Below are positions 1 through 9,299 of a stretch of 64,000 nt of DNA, one piece after another. The DNA is taken from NCBI RefSeq assembly GCF_021284765.1, contig NZ_CP089924.1:1506001-1570000 (forward strand). The letters are read 5' to 3'. The notes under the pieces are model-generated. The model was not told where the DNA came from, did not search any database, and saw only the letters and a list, made by a program, of their open reading frames with translations. Positions within the stretch are counted from its first letter, which is position 1. Each line of letters starts with the position of its first letter. A program made the translations under genes and the position numbers. Origin of the DNA: Lysobacter sp. 5GHs7-4 (GTDB taxonomy: Bacteria; Pseudomonadota; Gammaproteobacteria; Xanthomonadales; Xanthomonadaceae).

Positions 1-537
1 GCCGCGCGCGGACGCACCGCCATGGCCGAGCTCAGCGAAGCGCAGGAGCAGGCCCTGGTCGACGAACCGGCGCTGCTGCTGGCGCTGTTCCTGACCTTGA
101 ACCGCTGGAAGCAGACCGACGTGCAGCGCCATTTCGTGTTCGACGACGCGCAATGGACGCGGTTGCTGGTGCGGCTGGACCGGCTCGGCATCATCGAACT
201 GATGCCGGGCAACCGCGGTCGTCCGCTGACCGCGCGCAACTTCCGCTGGCGCGCCGACGGGCCGATGGAGCGTTATTTCCGCCTCAACCTGCTCGGCGAT
301 TTCTTCGCCGATCCCTTCGACGGCGAGCAGGATGTGCTGCTGTTGCTCAGCGGCAGCCTCAGCATCGCCGGTATCCGCCAGCTCAAGCAGCGCCTGGGCG
401 AAGTCGCGCGCGAGTTCGACGCGCTACTGGCGCGCGACGCGGCGCTGAGCGCGCAGGAGCGCGTGGGCGTGAGCCTGGTGCTGGCGCAGAAGCCGTGGCT
501 GCTGCAGCTGTTCCATCCGTATCGGCGCTCGCAATGA
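1..537 (+). CDS. C-terminal part of an XRE-type transcriptional regulator (5' truncated)
   Basis: The frame is open from the first base of the window, so the ATG at 22 is probably internal. The visible part (LSEAQEQALVDEP, then VRLDRLGIIELMPGNR and ARNFRWRADGP) resembles the region that follows the helix-turn-helix in a proteobacterial XRE-like regulator family. The DNA-binding part would lie upstream of the window. The DRLGIIEL..GNR stretch looks like the winged-helix-type middle domain of that family. No target can be inferred. The family assignment is from memory of similar proteins and is moderate in strength; that the frame runs off the window edge is seen directly. Confidence 0.55.
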   Translation, partial: AARGRTAMAELSEAQEQALVDEPALLLALFLTLNRWKQTDVQRHFVFDDAQWTRLLVRLDRLGIIELMPGNRGRPLTARNFRWRADGPMERYFRLNLLGDFFADPFDGEQDVLLLLSGSLSIAGIRQLKQRLGEVAREFDALLARDAALSAQERVGVSLVLAQKPWLLQLFHPYRRSQ

Positions 538-599
538 GCGCAGTCAGGGTCGTGCTGCGCAGGTAAGTCGCGATCGATGCGGCCAGGGGCCGCGTTGCT

Positions 600-1376
600 T
601 CAACCCTTCTTGTCCGCGATCGGCTTGAGCGCCCCGTAACGTTCCTTCTTCGGCTTGCCCTTCAGCGGCGGGAACTCGATCGCGCTGTCCGGCACCTTGC
701 GGTCCGGCGCGCGCGCCAGCAGGTCGCGGATCAGGGTCAGCCGTCCGCTGCGCTGGTCGTTGAAATCGACCAGGGTCCAGGGCGCGTGCTTGCTGTGGGT
801 GGCCGCGAGCATGGCCTCGCGCGCGCGGGTGTAGTCGTCGTAGTGCTTGCGCGCCTCGACGTCGATCGGCGACAGCTTCCAGCGCTTGAGCGGATCGGCC
901 AGACGCTCGGCGAAGCGCTCCTCCTGCTGGGCCTGGTCGCAGCACAGCCAATACTTGAACAGCACGATGCCGTCGTCGGTGAGCAGCTTCTCGAACGCCG
1001 GCGCCTGCTTCAGGAACGCGGCGACCTGGGCCGGCTTGGCGAAACCCATCACCTGTTCGACGCCCGCGCGGTTGTACCAGCTGCGGTCGAACAGCACGAT
1101 TTCACCGGCCGCGGGCAGGTGCGGCACATAGCGCTGGAAGTACCACTGCGTGCTTTCGCGGTCGTTGGGCTTGGGCAGCGCGACCACGTGGCATTGGCGC
1201 GGATTGAGGTGTTCGACGATGGCATTGATCACGCCGCCCTTGCCGGCGGTGTCGCGGCCTTCCAGCAGCACCACCACGCGTTGGCCGGTGTGCTGGACCC
1301 AGCGCGCCACCTCGGCCAGCTCCAGCTGCAGCGCTTCGAGCTGGGCCTCGTAGTCCTTGCGCTTGAGCTTGCTCAT
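600..1376 (-). CDS. ppk2: Polyphosphate kinase 2 family protein
   Basis: This 258-residue protein is a PPK2-type kinase, which transfers phosphate between inorganic polyphosphate and nucleotides. It has the Walker A motif GRDTAGKGG at residues 40-48 and the family Walker B/lid segment FDRSWYNRAGVE at about 96-107. The following PAFEKLLTDDGIVLFKYW block is also typical. Length fits a single-domain PPK2. The start codon overlaps the stop of the upstream HTH gene by four bases (ATGA at 1373-1376), so the two are probably translationally coupled. Whether it favours ADP, GDP or AMP cannot be told from the sequence. Confidence 0.95.
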   Translation of the reverse strand: MSKLKRKDYEAQLEALQLELAEVARWVQHTGQRVVVLLEGRDTAGKGGVINAIVEHLNPRQCHVVALPKPNDRESTQWYFQRYVPHLPAAGEIVLFDRSWYNRAGVEQVMGFAKPAQVAAFLKQAPAFEKLLTDDGIVLFKYWLCCDQAQQEERFAERLADPLKRWKLSPIDVEARKHYDDYTRAREAMLAATHSKHAPWTLVDFNDQRSGRLTLIRDLLARAPDRKVPDSAIEFPPLKGKPKKERYGALKPIADKKG

Positions 1377-1741
1377 CGGCGGGCTTTCTTCTTGGCCGGC
1401 GCACGCGCGGGACGGCTGCGCTTGGTGCCCGCCATCGCGGTCGCGACTTCCAGCAGGGCGCCTTGCTGGGTGGTGTTGAGCGCGCGATAGGCTGCGAGCA
1501 GGTCGTGCTCGCCCTGGGTGCGCGCCGGGTCGAAGGTGCTGGCCAATTCCGACAGCAGCGCGCCTGCGGGGACGCCGAAAGTGCGCGCCAGCGCGTCCAG
1601 CTGATCCTTGCCCGGCAGCTTCTCGCCCTGCAGCCAGGCGCTGACGGTGGCCACGCCGGCGCGCGGAATCGCGGTGGCGATGTCGGCGGCGTTCAGGCCG
1701 CGGGCCTTGGCGAGCAGTCGCAAGGTGGTACCTAGCGGCAT
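1373..1741 (-). CDS. Small helix-turn-helix (XRE-like) protein
   Basis: The protein has about 122 residues. Its N-terminal half (LRLLAKARGLNAADIATAI, VATVSAWLQGEKLPGKDQL, LARTFGVPAGAL) reads as a Cro/CI-type helix-turn-helix. The C-terminus is a basic Lys/Arg/Ala tail (RPARAPAKKKARR). I place the start at the ATG at 1741 because AAGGAG lies 8 nt upstream; an in-frame GTG at 1750 would sit almost on that ribosome binding site. The gene begins 5 nt after moaB stops and ends overlapping ppk2 by 4 nt. Its role as a regulator of ppk2 is inference from position only. Confidence 0.75.
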   Translation of the reverse strand: MPLGTTLRLLAKARGLNAADIATAIPRAGVATVSAWLQGEKLPGKDQLDALARTFGVPAGALLSELASTFDPARTQGEHDLLAAYRALNTTQQGALLEVATAMAGTKRSRPARAPAKKKARR

Positions 1742-1746
1742 GGCGA

Positions 1747-2280
1747 TCACTCCTTGTGAGCCGGTTCGAGCAAACGGGGGCGCAGCGTGGCCAGGTTGCA
1801 GGGCCGTGTGCGCGCGTCGAGCTGGGCGCGGATGATCTGGTCCCAGGCGGTGCGGCAGGCCGAGGTCGAGCCCGGCAGGCAGAATACGAAGGTGCCGTTG
1901 GCCAGGCCGGCGAAGGCGCGGGACTGCAGGGTGGAGGTGCCGATTTCTTCGAAGCTGAGCGCGCGGAACAGTTCGCCGAAGCCCGGCATTTCCTTGTCCA
2001 GCAGCGGCAGCAGCGCCTCAGGCGTGGAGTCGCGGCCGGTGAATCCGGTGCCGCCGGTCACCAACACGCCGTCGACGCCGCGATCGGCGATCCATTGCGA
2101 CACCGCGGCGCGCAGTTGGTAACGGTCGTCGGGCAGCAGCCTGCGCTCGACCAGGCCGTGGCCGGCCTCGGTCAAGGCCTGGATTAGGTAGTCGCCGGAG
2201 CTGTCTTCGGCCAGGGTGCGCGAGTCCGATACGGTCAGCACGCACAGTCGCAAGGGGATGAAATCGCGTTCTGCGGTCAT
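1747..2280 (-). CDS. moaB: Molybdenum cofactor biosynthesis protein B
   Basis: This 177-residue MoaB/MogA-family protein binds molybdopterin and takes part in its adenylylation or handling on the way to Moco. The N-terminal VLTVSDSRT strand and the glycine-rich [17 protein letters not shown] segment at about 74-90 are the family signature, followed by MPGFGELFR. The KEMPGFGE and GSTSACR motifs fit the substrate pocket. It is first in a tight moaB-HTH-ppk2 run on the minus strand. No other moa genes are in the window. Confidence 0.93.
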   Translation of the reverse strand: MTAERDFIPLRLCVLTVSDSRTLAEDSSGDYLIQALTEAGHGLVERRLLPDDRYQLRAAVSQWIADRGVDGVLVTGGTGFTGRDSTPEALLPLLDKEMPGFGELFRALSFEEIGTSTLQSRAFAGLANGTFVFCLPGSTSACRTAWDQIIRAQLDARTRPCNLATLRPRLLEPAHKE

Positions 2281-2367
2281 GGCGGGCAGCCTGGGCCGGG
2301 GGCGCTAAAAAAGCAAATTCGGTCGGGTGCTTGTGTTGCGACGGGCGAAGGACTACGGGCTCCGCGT

Positions 2368-2577
2368 AAAAGCAAATCCCCCTCAATCCCCCTTTTTCAA
2401 AGGGGGAAGACCGGCAAGGTCAAAAGCATCATCGGTGTTCCCCCCACCAAGATCTTGTTCCCCCTTTGGAAAGGGGGCAAGGAAGAAGACCGGCAAGGTC
2501 AAAAGCATCATCGGTGTTCCCCGCCAACGTTCTGGTTCCCCCCTTTGAAAAAGGGGGGCTAGGGGGGATTTGCTTTT
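2368..2577. repeat. 210-bp composite palindromic repeat (copy 1 of the C5/G5 family)
   Basis: The ends are inverted copies of AAAAGCAAATCCCCCT. Each end carries a hairpin of the form CCCCCTTTTTCAAAGGGGG. Between them a 37-nt segment beginning AAGACCGGCAAGG occurs twice (2407-2443 and 2486-2522, period 79 nt), with a further CCCCTTT..AAAGGGG hairpin between the copies. Related elements lie at 4871 and 60989. The right end overlaps the last codons of the adjacent glycosyltransferase gene. No open reading frame inside encodes a transposase, so it resembles a MITE or REP-type element. Confidence 0.85.
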
Positions 2578-4313
2578 GCTCCGCCGTCTCCGCCGCCAGC
2601 CGCAAACTGCGCCGGCGGCAAGCCCCGCCGATGTCGTCGCGCCATCGTCTCCACCGCCGCCACGAAATCGCGCGCGAACCTGTCCATATCGAACAGTCCG
2701 CTGTCGGCGCGCCGCTGCGCCAGGCGCACGCGCAACGCGGCCAGGGCGGCCGGATCGCGGCCCAGCGCGACCGCGCGCGCAATGAAAGCCGCATCGTCGG
2801 CCACGTTCAGCTCATCCAGGCCCAGGTGATGGTTGAGGCTGCCGGCCACGCGCGCGGCGAAAGTCGCACCGGGACGCGTCAGCACCGGGCAGCCCGCCCA
2901 CAGCGCATCGGAGGCGGTGGTATGGGCGTTGTAGGGTTCGGTGTCGAGGAACAGGTCGGCGTGCTGCAGGCGCGCGAGGTACTCGGCATGCGGCTGCTTG
3001 GCCATGAACACCAGCCGCTGCGGCGCCACGCCCTGGCTCTGCGCATGCGCGCGCAGGCGCGCGTCGGCCTCGCCGGGGCCCGACAGCAGCCACAGCACGC
3101 TGTCCGGCACCTCGCGCAATACCGCCAAGGCCCGGCCCACGCTGCGCGGGTTGAGCTTGTAGCTGTTGTTGAAGCAGGCGTAGACCGTGCCGCGCTCGGG
3201 CAGGCCGCATTCGGCGCGCGACGGCGGCGACAGAATCGCGCGCGCGGTGTCGGACGGCTGGAAGCAGCGCGGCAGCCAGGCCACGGCTTCGCTGTAGTGC
3301 GGCGCCATCCACTCCGGCAAGGCGTAGCGGTCGGCCAGTACGTAGTCGATCCAGGGCGCGCCCGAGGTGCCGGGGTAGGCCAGCCAGTTCACCTGCACCG
3401 GCGCGGGCCGCAGCGCCAGCGCTTCCGGCACGCCGCCGCCGCCCCAGCCGCGCAGGTCGAACAGCACTTCGATGCCGGCCTCGCGGATCGCCGCCGCGAC
3501 CTGCGCGTGCGGACGTTGCGAGACGTCGTGCAGGCAATGTGCGGCCGCGCGCAGGCGCTGCCGGATCGGGCCGCCGTCGTCGGGCGTGAGCGCGAACAGC
3601 TGCGTCTGCACTTCGCCACGTGCGCGCAGCGCCTCGAACAGCGCGACGGTGAGCAGGCCGGTGGGATGGGCGCCGAAACCGTTGGACAAAAAACCCACGC
3701 GCACCGGCGCACCGTCGTCGGCGCGCGGCGCGGGCGATGGCAGCGGGCGCAGCGCACGCGCGATCTCGGCCGCGCGCAGACGCGCGCAACGCAGTTGCTC
3801 GGCGGCGTCGGCGTCCTCGCTGAGGAAGGCGAACGGCTCGATCGCCGCGCGCCCGGCCGCGACCGCGTCGCGCACCTGCCGCGACAACGTGTCCAGCCCG
3901 CGCCAATCGCAGAGCTTGCGCCGCCAGGCCAGCAGATAGGCGGCCAGCTGCGGTTCGTCGGGCGCCAGCGCGTGCGCCTGCGCATACGCCTGCGATGCGG
4001 CCTCGGCTTCGCCGGTGTCTTCCAGCGCGTGGCCCAGCCACACGGCGATGCCGGGGTGCTGCGGCGCGTTGCGCGCGGCTTCGCGCAGGCTGGCCACCGC
4101 GTCCTCGCGCCGGCCCAGCATCCACTGCGCTCGGCCCAGTCGCGCCAGCGCTTCGGGGTGGCCCGGACGCAGGCTCAGCGCGCGCTGCGCCGCGCTCGCA
4201 CCGGCGGTGGCATCGCCGGCATCCAGTTCGTGTTCGGACAGCACGATCCAGGCGATGGCGTCGCCGGGGTCGCGTTGCAGGCGCAGGCGCAGTTCGGCGC
4301 GGGGATCGTTCAA
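2559..4313 (-). CDS. TPR plus GT41-type (O-GlcNAc transferase/SPINDLY family) glycosyltransferase
   Basis: The 584-residue protein has TPR-like helices over about residues 15-130 and a C-terminal GT-B catalytic region of the GT41 family. Family landmarks are GFGAHPTG (His216 at the place of the catalytic-pocket histidine), VNWLAYPGTSG at 308-318, FNNSYKLNP with Lys386 in the UDP-contact position, and DTEPYNAHTT followed by SDALWAGCPVLT. Xanthomonas has a well-studied homologue whose protein target is unclear, and the same applies here. No signal peptide is seen, so it is expected to be cytoplasmic. The last residues (KANPP and the stop) are encoded by the end of the repeat at 2368-2577. Confidence 0.9.
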   Translation of the reverse strand: MNDPRAELRLRLQRDPGDAIAWIVLSEHELDAGDATAGASAAQRALSLRPGHPEALARLGRAQWMLGRREDAVASLREAARNAPQHPGIAVWLGHALEDTGEAEAASQAYAQAHALAPDEPQLAAYLLAWRRKLCDWRGLDTLSRQVRDAVAAGRAAIEPFAFLSEDADAAEQLRCARLRAAEIARALRPLPSPAPRADDGAPVRVGFLSNGFGAHPTGLLTVALFEALRARGEVQTQLFALTPDDGGPIRQRLRAAAHCLHDVSQRPHAQVAAAIREAGIEVLFDLRGWGGGGVPEALALRPAPVQVNWLAYPGTSGAPWIDYVLADRYALPEWMAPHYSEAVAWLPRCFQPSDTARAILSPPSRAECGLPERGTVYACFNNSYKLNPRSVGRALAVLREVPDSVLWLLSGPGEADARLRAHAQSQGVAPQRLVFMAKQPHAEYLARLQHADLFLDTEPYNAHTTASDALWAGCPVLTRPGATFAARVAGSLNHHLGLDELNVADDAAFIARAVALGRDPAALAALRVRLAQRRADSGLFDMDRFARDFVAAVETMARRHRRGLPPAQFAAGGGDGGAKANPP

Positions 4314-4340
4314 GGGCGGGCCGTCAGGCTGAGCCGCGAA

Positions 4341-4796
4341 TCACGCCGCGCCCAGGGGCAGGTGATAGCGCAAGGTGCCGTCGTAGCGGTGCCAGCCGGC
4401 GGCGTCGTACAGGGCCTGCGCGGTGGCGTTGTCGGGGTTGGTCTCCAGTTCCAGCCGCACGGCGCCATCGCCGCGCGCGAACTCGGCCGCCGCGTCCAGC
4501 AGCGCCTGCGCCACGCCGCGACGGCGCGCGTCGGCTTCGACGAACAGATCGTTGAGCACCCACACGCGCGCGGCGCGCACTGAGGAGAAGGTCGGGTACA
4601 GCTGGGTGAAGCCGGCCGGCGCGCCGTCCAGCTCGGCCAGGAACACCACCGATTCGCCGCGCTCCAGACGCTGGGCGATGAAGGCGCGCGAGACCGATTC
4701 GTCGTAGCGCTGGGTATAGAAATGCCGATAGCGGTCGAACAGCGGCGCCAGGGCGTCGAGATCGTCGAGGTGGGCGCGGCGGGTGGTGACGGGCAT
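4341..4796 (-). CDS. GNAT family N-acetyltransferase
   Basis: The 151-residue protein has the GNAT fold order: an N-terminal TTRRAHLDDLDALAPLFDRY segment, the acetyl-CoA loop motif ARRRGVAQALL at about residues 96-106, and a C-terminal NPDNATAQALYDAAGW block typical of small-molecule or protein N-acetyltransferases. The acceptor cannot be predicted. It ends 27 nt before the glycosyltransferase start, so the two may be co-transcribed. A repeat lies upstream at 4871. Confidence 0.88.
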   Translation of the reverse strand: MPVTTRRAHLDDLDALAPLFDRYRHFYTQRYDESVSRAFIAQRLERGESVVFLAELDGAPAGFTQLYPTFSSVRAARVWVLNDLFVEADARRRGVAQALLDAAAEFARGDGAVRLELETNPDNATAQALYDAAGWHRYDGTLRYHLPLGAA

Positions 4797-4870
4797 GGGC
4801 GGGCCGGCGGAGGGTGTGGCCGATTATGGCGCTGTGCTGTGGGGGCGGGTAGCGGTTACCTGCGGGTAAG

Positions 4871-4951
4871 CGCAAATCCGCCTCGGTCGCCCCCTCAAAG
4901 GCGGAAGACAAGCGGGCGGTTCCCCTTTGTAGGGGCGTAAGGGATTTGCGT
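4871..4951. repeat. Degenerate copy of the C5/G5 palindromic repeat (copy 2)
   Basis: The element runs from CGCAAATCCGCCTC to GGGATTTGCG with an inner CCCCTTTGTAGGGG hairpin. It keeps the AAATCC...GGATTT ends and the GGCGGAAGAC-like junction of the copy at 2368 but is only about 80 bp and has several substitutions. It fills much of the gap between prfA and the GNAT gene (4797-4988), where no gene is seen. Confidence 0.7.
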
Positions 4952-4988
4952 TTCGCGGCGCATGCAACCGCGCGAAACAACGCCCCGA

Positions 4989-6071
4989 TCAGTCGTGGGT
5001 CAGCCGCGCCAGCTCGTCCGCCTGATGTTCCTGCATCAGCCGTGCGACCAGCGCGTCCAGGTCGCCGGCGATCACGTTGGGCAGGTCGTACAGGGTCAGG
5101 CCCTCGACGCGGTGATCGGTGATGCGGCCCTGCGGGAAGTTGTAGGTGCGGATGCGCTGGCTGCGGTCGCCGCTGCCGACCTGCAGCTTGCGGGTTTCGG
5201 CCTGCGCGGCGGCGGCCTTGGCGATCTGCGCTTCGGCCAGCATCGCCTTGAGCCGCTTCATGGCCTTGTCGCGGTTGGCGTGCTGGCTGCGTTCGGTCTG
5301 GCTCTCCACCACGATGCCGCTGGGCGCGTGGGTGATGCGGATCGCCGAGTCGGTCTTGTTGACGTGCTGGCCGCCGGCGCCGGAGGAACGGAAGGTGTCG
5401 ACGCGCAGGTCGGCCGGATTGATCTCGATCGGCTCGCCTTCGGGCTCGACCGGAATGATCGCCACCGTCGCCGCCGAGGTGTGGATGCGGCCCTGCGATT
5501 CGGTTTCCGGCACGCGCTGCACGCGGTGGGTGCCGGACTCGAACTTCAGCCGCGAGTACGCGCCGCGGCCTTCGACGCGGGCGATGATTTCCTTGTAGCC
5601 GCCGTGCTCGCCGGCGTTGGCCGATTCGGTCTCGACCTTCCAGCCCTGGCGTTCGGCGTAGCGCGCGTACATGCGGAACAGATCGCCGGCGAAGATCGCG
5701 GCTTCGTCGCCGCCGGTGCCGGCGCGCACTTCCAGATACAGATCGCCCTCGTCGCGCGGATCCTTGGGGATCAGGTGCGCCAGCAGTTCCGCGTCCAGCG
5801 CCAGCAGGCGTTCGCGCGCGGCGGCGATTTCCTCCTCGGCCAGCTCGCGCAGTTCCGGGTCGGCGCGCATCGCCTCGGCCGCGGCCAGGTCGGCCTTGGC
5901 GCGCGCTTCCTGCGCCAGCGCGGTGGCCACCGGCTCCAACTGGGCGAATTCGCGCGAGCACTTGCGGAAGCGGTCGGCATCGCCGATCACCGATGGGTCG
6001 GCGAGCAGGCGCTCGAGTTCCTCGCGGCGTTCGGCGAGGGCTTCCAGCTTGCGGCGCAGGGTGGGGGTCAT
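4989..6071 (-). CDS. prfA: Peptide chain release factor 1
   Basis: RF1 (360 residues) recognises UAA and UAG stop codons in the ribosomal A site and triggers peptide release. The catalytic GGQ is at residues 233-235 within [14 protein letters not shown]. The codon-reading loop has P188-E-T190 in [14 protein letters not shown], the RF1-type PxT form rather than the SPF of RF2. It lies 65 nt downstream of hemA in the usual hemA-prfA arrangement. The bases just upstream of the start (about 6072-6095) carry part of a repeat also found upstream of ychF and tuf2. Confidence 0.98.
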   Translation of the reverse strand: MTPTLRRKLEALAERREELERLLADPSVIGDADRFRKCSREFAQLEPVATALAQEARAKADLAAAEAMRADPELRELAEEEIAAARERLLALDAELLAHLIPKDPRDEGDLYLEVRAGTGGDEAAIFAGDLFRMYARYAERQGWKVETESANAGEHGGYKEIIARVEGRGAYSRLKFESGTHRVQRVPETESQGRIHTSAATVAIIPVEPEGEPIEINPADLRVDTFRSSGAGGQHVNKTDSAIRITHAPSGIVVESQTERSQHANRDKAMKRLKAMLAEAQIAKAAAAQAETRKLQVGSGDRSQRIRTYNFPQGRITDHRVEGLTLYDLPNVIAGDLDALVARLMQEHQADELARLTHD

Positions 6072-6136
6072 AAGAAGCCGGGATTCGGGAGTGGGCGTTC
6101 GGAATTCGAAGAAACGACGGCGGCGCGCTGGCGTCG

Positions 6137-7423
6137 CTAAGGCGCGTCGGTCGAATCCGAATCCGCTGTGTCCGCTCCCGGCTGCTCGGGGAACAGCTTG
6201 TCGGCCGCGCGCGCGAGGTCGGCGTTGCCGCTGAGCGCGGCCTCGCGCAAGGCGATGGTCGGCGCGTGCAGCAGGCGGTTGGTCAGGGTGTGGGCGAGGA
6301 AGTTCAACACGTCGGCCGGATCCTGTCCGGCGTCGAGTTGCTGCCTGGCCTTGGCCAGCACTTCCACGCGCGCGGCCTCGCCGTGCGCGCGCAGGCGCTT
6401 GAGCGGCGCGGTGCGCGTGCTCGCGGCCAGGGTTTCGACGAAGCGCGCGACCTGCAGATCGACGATGGCCTCGGCCTCGGTCGCGGCCTCGCGGCGGCTG
6501 CGCCGGTTGTCCTCGATCGCGCGTTCCAGGTCGTCGACGCTGTACAGGAAGGTGTCCTTGAGCTCGGCCACGTCGGGCGCGATGTCGCGCGGCACCGCCA
6601 GATCCAGCAGCAGCATCGGCCGGTGCTTGCGGGTGGCCAGCGCGGCGGCGACCTGCGCCCGGCGCAGGATCGGCTCGCGGCTGGCGGTGGCCGACAGCAC
6701 GATGTCGGCCTCGCCCAGGTGGCGGTCGAGTTCGGACAAGGGCAGGGCCACGCCGCCGTGGCGGCTGGCCAGGTCCTGTGCGTGGCCGAGGGTGCGGTTG
6801 GCGATCAGCAGGCGCTTGGCCTTGGCCTGCACCAAATGGCGCGCGGCCAGTTCGATGGTCTCGCCGGCGCCGATCAGCAGCACGGTCGAGTCCTCCAGGC
6901 GGGCGAAGGATTCCTGCGCCAGGCGCACCGCCGCGGACGCCACCGACACCGGATTGGCGCCGATGCGGGTGTCGGTGCGTGCGCGCTTGGCGGTGGAGAA
7001 CGCCTGCTGGAACAGCCGGTCGAGCTGGGTGCCCAGGCTGCCGGCGCCGCGCGCGGCGGCCCAGGCGTCCTTGACCTGGCCCAGGATCTGCGGCTCGCCC
7101 AGCACCAGCGAGTCCAGGCCGGTGGCGACGCGGAACAGATGGCGCACCGCCTCGGCGTCGCGGTGGCGGTACAGATACGCGTGCAGATCGCCGGCGTCGT
7201 CGGGATGGGTCGCCAACCAGTCGGCCAGCGCCTGGCCGTCGTCCTGCGCCACCGCGTACAGCTCGGTGCGGTTGCAGGTCGACAGCAGCGCCACTTCGCT
7301 CACCTGCGGCAGCGCGCGCAGCGCCGCCAGCGCGGCCGGTACGGTCTCGGACGAGAACGCGACCCGCTCACGCAGGCTGACCGGCGCGGTCTGGTGATTG
7401 ATGCCTAGGACGAACAAGCTCAT
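6137..7423 (-). CDS. hemA: Glutamyl-tRNA reductase
   Basis: HemA reduces glutamyl-tRNA(Glu) to glutamate-1-semialdehyde, the first committed step of tetrapyrrole synthesis by the C5 pathway. I start at the ATG at 7423 ([14 protein letters not shown], 428 residues) because that matches family N-termini; the frame extends 12 codons further upstream. The catalytic Cys50 lies in STCNRTELY, the NADPH-binding region holds [16 protein letters not shown], and a C-terminal dimerisation helix region follows. It is divergent from the TPR gene at 7563 and upstream of prfA. Confidence 0.97.
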   Translation of the reverse strand: MSLFVLGINHQTAPVSLRERVAFSSETVPAALAALRALPQVSEVALLSTCNRTELYAVAQDDGQALADWLATHPDDAGDLHAYLYRHRDAEAVRHLFRVATGLDSLVLGEPQILGQVKDAWAAARGAGSLGTQLDRLFQQAFSTAKRARTDTRIGANPVSVASAAVRLAQESFARLEDSTVLLIGAGETIELAARHLVQAKAKRLLIANRTLGHAQDLASRHGGVALPLSELDRHLGEADIVLSATASREPILRRAQVAAALATRKHRPMLLLDLAVPRDIAPDVAELKDTFLYSVDDLERAIEDNRRSRREAATEAEAIVDLQVARFVETLAASTRTAPLKRLRAHGEAARVEVLAKARQQLDAGQDPADVLNFLAHTLTNRLLHAPTIALREAALSGNADLARAADKLFPEQPGADTADSDSTDAP

Positions 7424-7562
7424 CGGGCCGCGATGCGTCCTGGGACTGGAGCCGACCACGGTCGGCGGGGCGAGGTAAGGGACATCCGTTCAGGTGCTTG
7501 CGATAAGCTGCGGGCTGCTGAAGGCCGCCATTCTACCGGCCCCGTTGGTTTCAACGAATTCG

Positions 7563-9299
7563 ATGGATTCGATGGATTCAATTCACCGTGTCTCACGCCG
7601 CCGCGCGCCGTCGCGCGCGTTCAGTTTGCTGGCCGCCGCCGTCCTGACGGTGCTGCTGGCGCCCGCCGCCGCGGCCCCGGCCGCCAAACCGGCCCTGGCC
7701 GTGCCTGCCGACGCCTCGGCCGCCACCAGCGCGGCCCTGGAGCCGCTGCTGACCGGCGAGTTCGCGCTGCAGGCCGGCAAGCTCAAGGAGGCCGCGACCG
7801 CTTACGCCGCGGCCGCCCGCGCCGCCAAGGACAAGGAACTGGCCGCGCGCGCCACCGATATCGCGATCGTGGCCAAGGAAGACAAGCTGGCCGCCGAATC
7901 GCTGGCGCTGTGGCGCCAGTTGGGCGGCGACGGCGCGCCGTTGCTGGCCTCGCAGGCGATCCTGGCCCTGCGCGGCGGCGACGAACGCGCCGCGCTGCGC
8001 GACCTGGACCGGCTGATGCTGGCCGACGACACCGGCTGGCGGCGCGTGCTGGGCGTGCTGTCCACCGGCTCCAAGGATCCGGCCCAGGCCGCGCGCCTGC
8101 TGGAGAAACTGGTCGACGGCAGCCAGATGCCCACGGACCTGATGGCCTGGGTCGCGTTCGGCCTCTACGCCCAGCGCCTGGATCAGCCCAAGCTGACCGA
8201 GCGCATCGTCGGCGAAGTGGTGCAGCGCTTCCCCGGCAACCCGCGCGTGAGCCTGCTGCGCGCCAGCCAGCTGCGCGAGGACGGCAAGTCCGACGAAGCG
8301 CGCAAGGTGCTGGAATCGATCGCCGGCCAGGCCGACACCGACACGCAGATGCGTGGCCTGATCGCGCAGGAATACGACGCCCTGGGCGATCTGCCGGCGG
8401 CCTCGGCGATCCTCGGCCGCGGCCCGCAGGACGACCAGACCTATGCGCTGCGCGCCTCCTTGCTCGCGCGCGCCGAGGACAAGCCCACCCTGACCCAGCT
8501 CTACGACGAGTTGCGCCGCAACGCCGCCAAGCCCGAACCCGGCCGGCGCCTGCTGCTGGGCCAGATCGCCGAATTCCTGGAGCGCAACGACGAGGCCCTG
8601 GACTGGTACCGCGGCGTGCCCGGCGGCCCGCAGCGCTGGATCGCGCGCCTGCGCGCGGCCAACGTGCTGCACGAACTCAAGCGCGGCGACGAAGCCTACG
8701 CGGCGCTGCGCGCGCTGCAGGCCGACGCCTCGGCCGAGGACGACACCCGCCGCGACGCCTACCTGCTGGAAGCGGCATTGCGCGCCGAGGACAAGAACGA
8801 AGCCGGCGAACTCGACGCCTTCGCGCGCGGCCTGGCCGCGTTCCCGGACGAGCCGGAAGTGCTGTACGCGCGCGCTTTGAGCTACGAGCGCCGCGACGAC
8901 ATTCCGCGCGCGGAAGCCGATTTCCGCCGCATCCTGGTCGCCGAGCCCGACAGCGTGGCCGCGCTCAACGCCCTGGGTTACACGCTGGCCGACCGCACCA
9001 CGCGCTATCAGGAGGCGCTGGAACTGATCCAGCGCGCGCGCACCGCCGAGCCCGACAACGCCGCGATCATCGACAGCTACGGCTGGGTGCTCTATCGCCT
9101 GGGCCGCAACGAAGAGGCGCTGGTCGAGCTGCGCCGCGCGCTGACCCTGCAGAAGGATCCCGAGATCGCCTCGCACCTGGCCGAGGTGCTGTGGGCGGTC
9201 GGCAAGAAGGACGAGGCGCGCAAGTATTTCGAGCAGGCGCGCAAGCTCGATCCCGATAACCGTGCGCTCAAGCGCGCGTTGGAAAAGACCGGCGCATGA
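7563..9299 (+). CDS. Exported tetratricopeptide repeat protein
   Basis: The protein begins with a basic segment and a hydrophobic stretch ending in APAAAAPA, a likely Sec signal peptide, so it is expected in the periplasm or attached to the outer membrane. The rest is helical repeats; the clearest TPR units are near the C-terminus (LNALGYTLADRTTRYQEAL, IIDSYGWVLYRLGRNEEAL, VGKKDEARKYFEQA). The start is uncertain: ATGs at 7563 and 7572 are in frame, an earlier one at 7494 adds 23 poorly conserved-looking residues, and none has a clear ribosome binding site. Its stop overlaps the lolB start by 4 nt, so coupling with outer-membrane lipoprotein insertion is plausible. A TPR gene before lolB is common in this group. 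Confidence 0.88.
   Translation: MDSMDSIHRVSRRRAPSRAFSLLAAAVLTVLLAPAAAAPAAKPALAVPADASAATSAALEPLLTGEFALQAGKLKEAATAYAAAARAAKDKELAARATDIAIVAKEDKLAAESLALWRQLGGDGAPLLASQAILALRGGDERAALRDLDRLMLADDTGWRRVLGVLSTGSKDPAQAARLLEKLVDGSQMPTDLMAWVAFGLYAQRLDQPKLTERIVGEVVQRFPGNPRVSLLRASQLREDGKSDEARKVLESIAGQADTDTQMRGLIAQEYDALGDLPAASAILGRGPQDDQTYALRASLLARAEDKPTLTQLYDELRRNAAKPEPGRRLLLGQIAEFLERNDEALDWYRGVPGGPQRWIARLRAANVLHELKRGDEAYAALRALQADASAEDDTRRDAYLLEAALRAEDKNEAGELDAFARGLAAFPDEPEVLYARALSYERRDDIPRAEADFRRILVAEPDSVAALNALGYTLADRTTRYQEALELIQRARTAEPDNAAIIDSYGWVLYRLGRNEEALVELRRALTLQKDPEIASHLAEVLWAVGKKDEARKYFEQARKLDPDNRALKRALEKTGA

Noticed and set aside
2466..4583. A 705-codon plus-strand frame across the glycosyltransferase gene
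   Set aside because: It is an antisense shadow and begins inside the palindromic repeat; the minus-strand gene has clear GT41 motifs.
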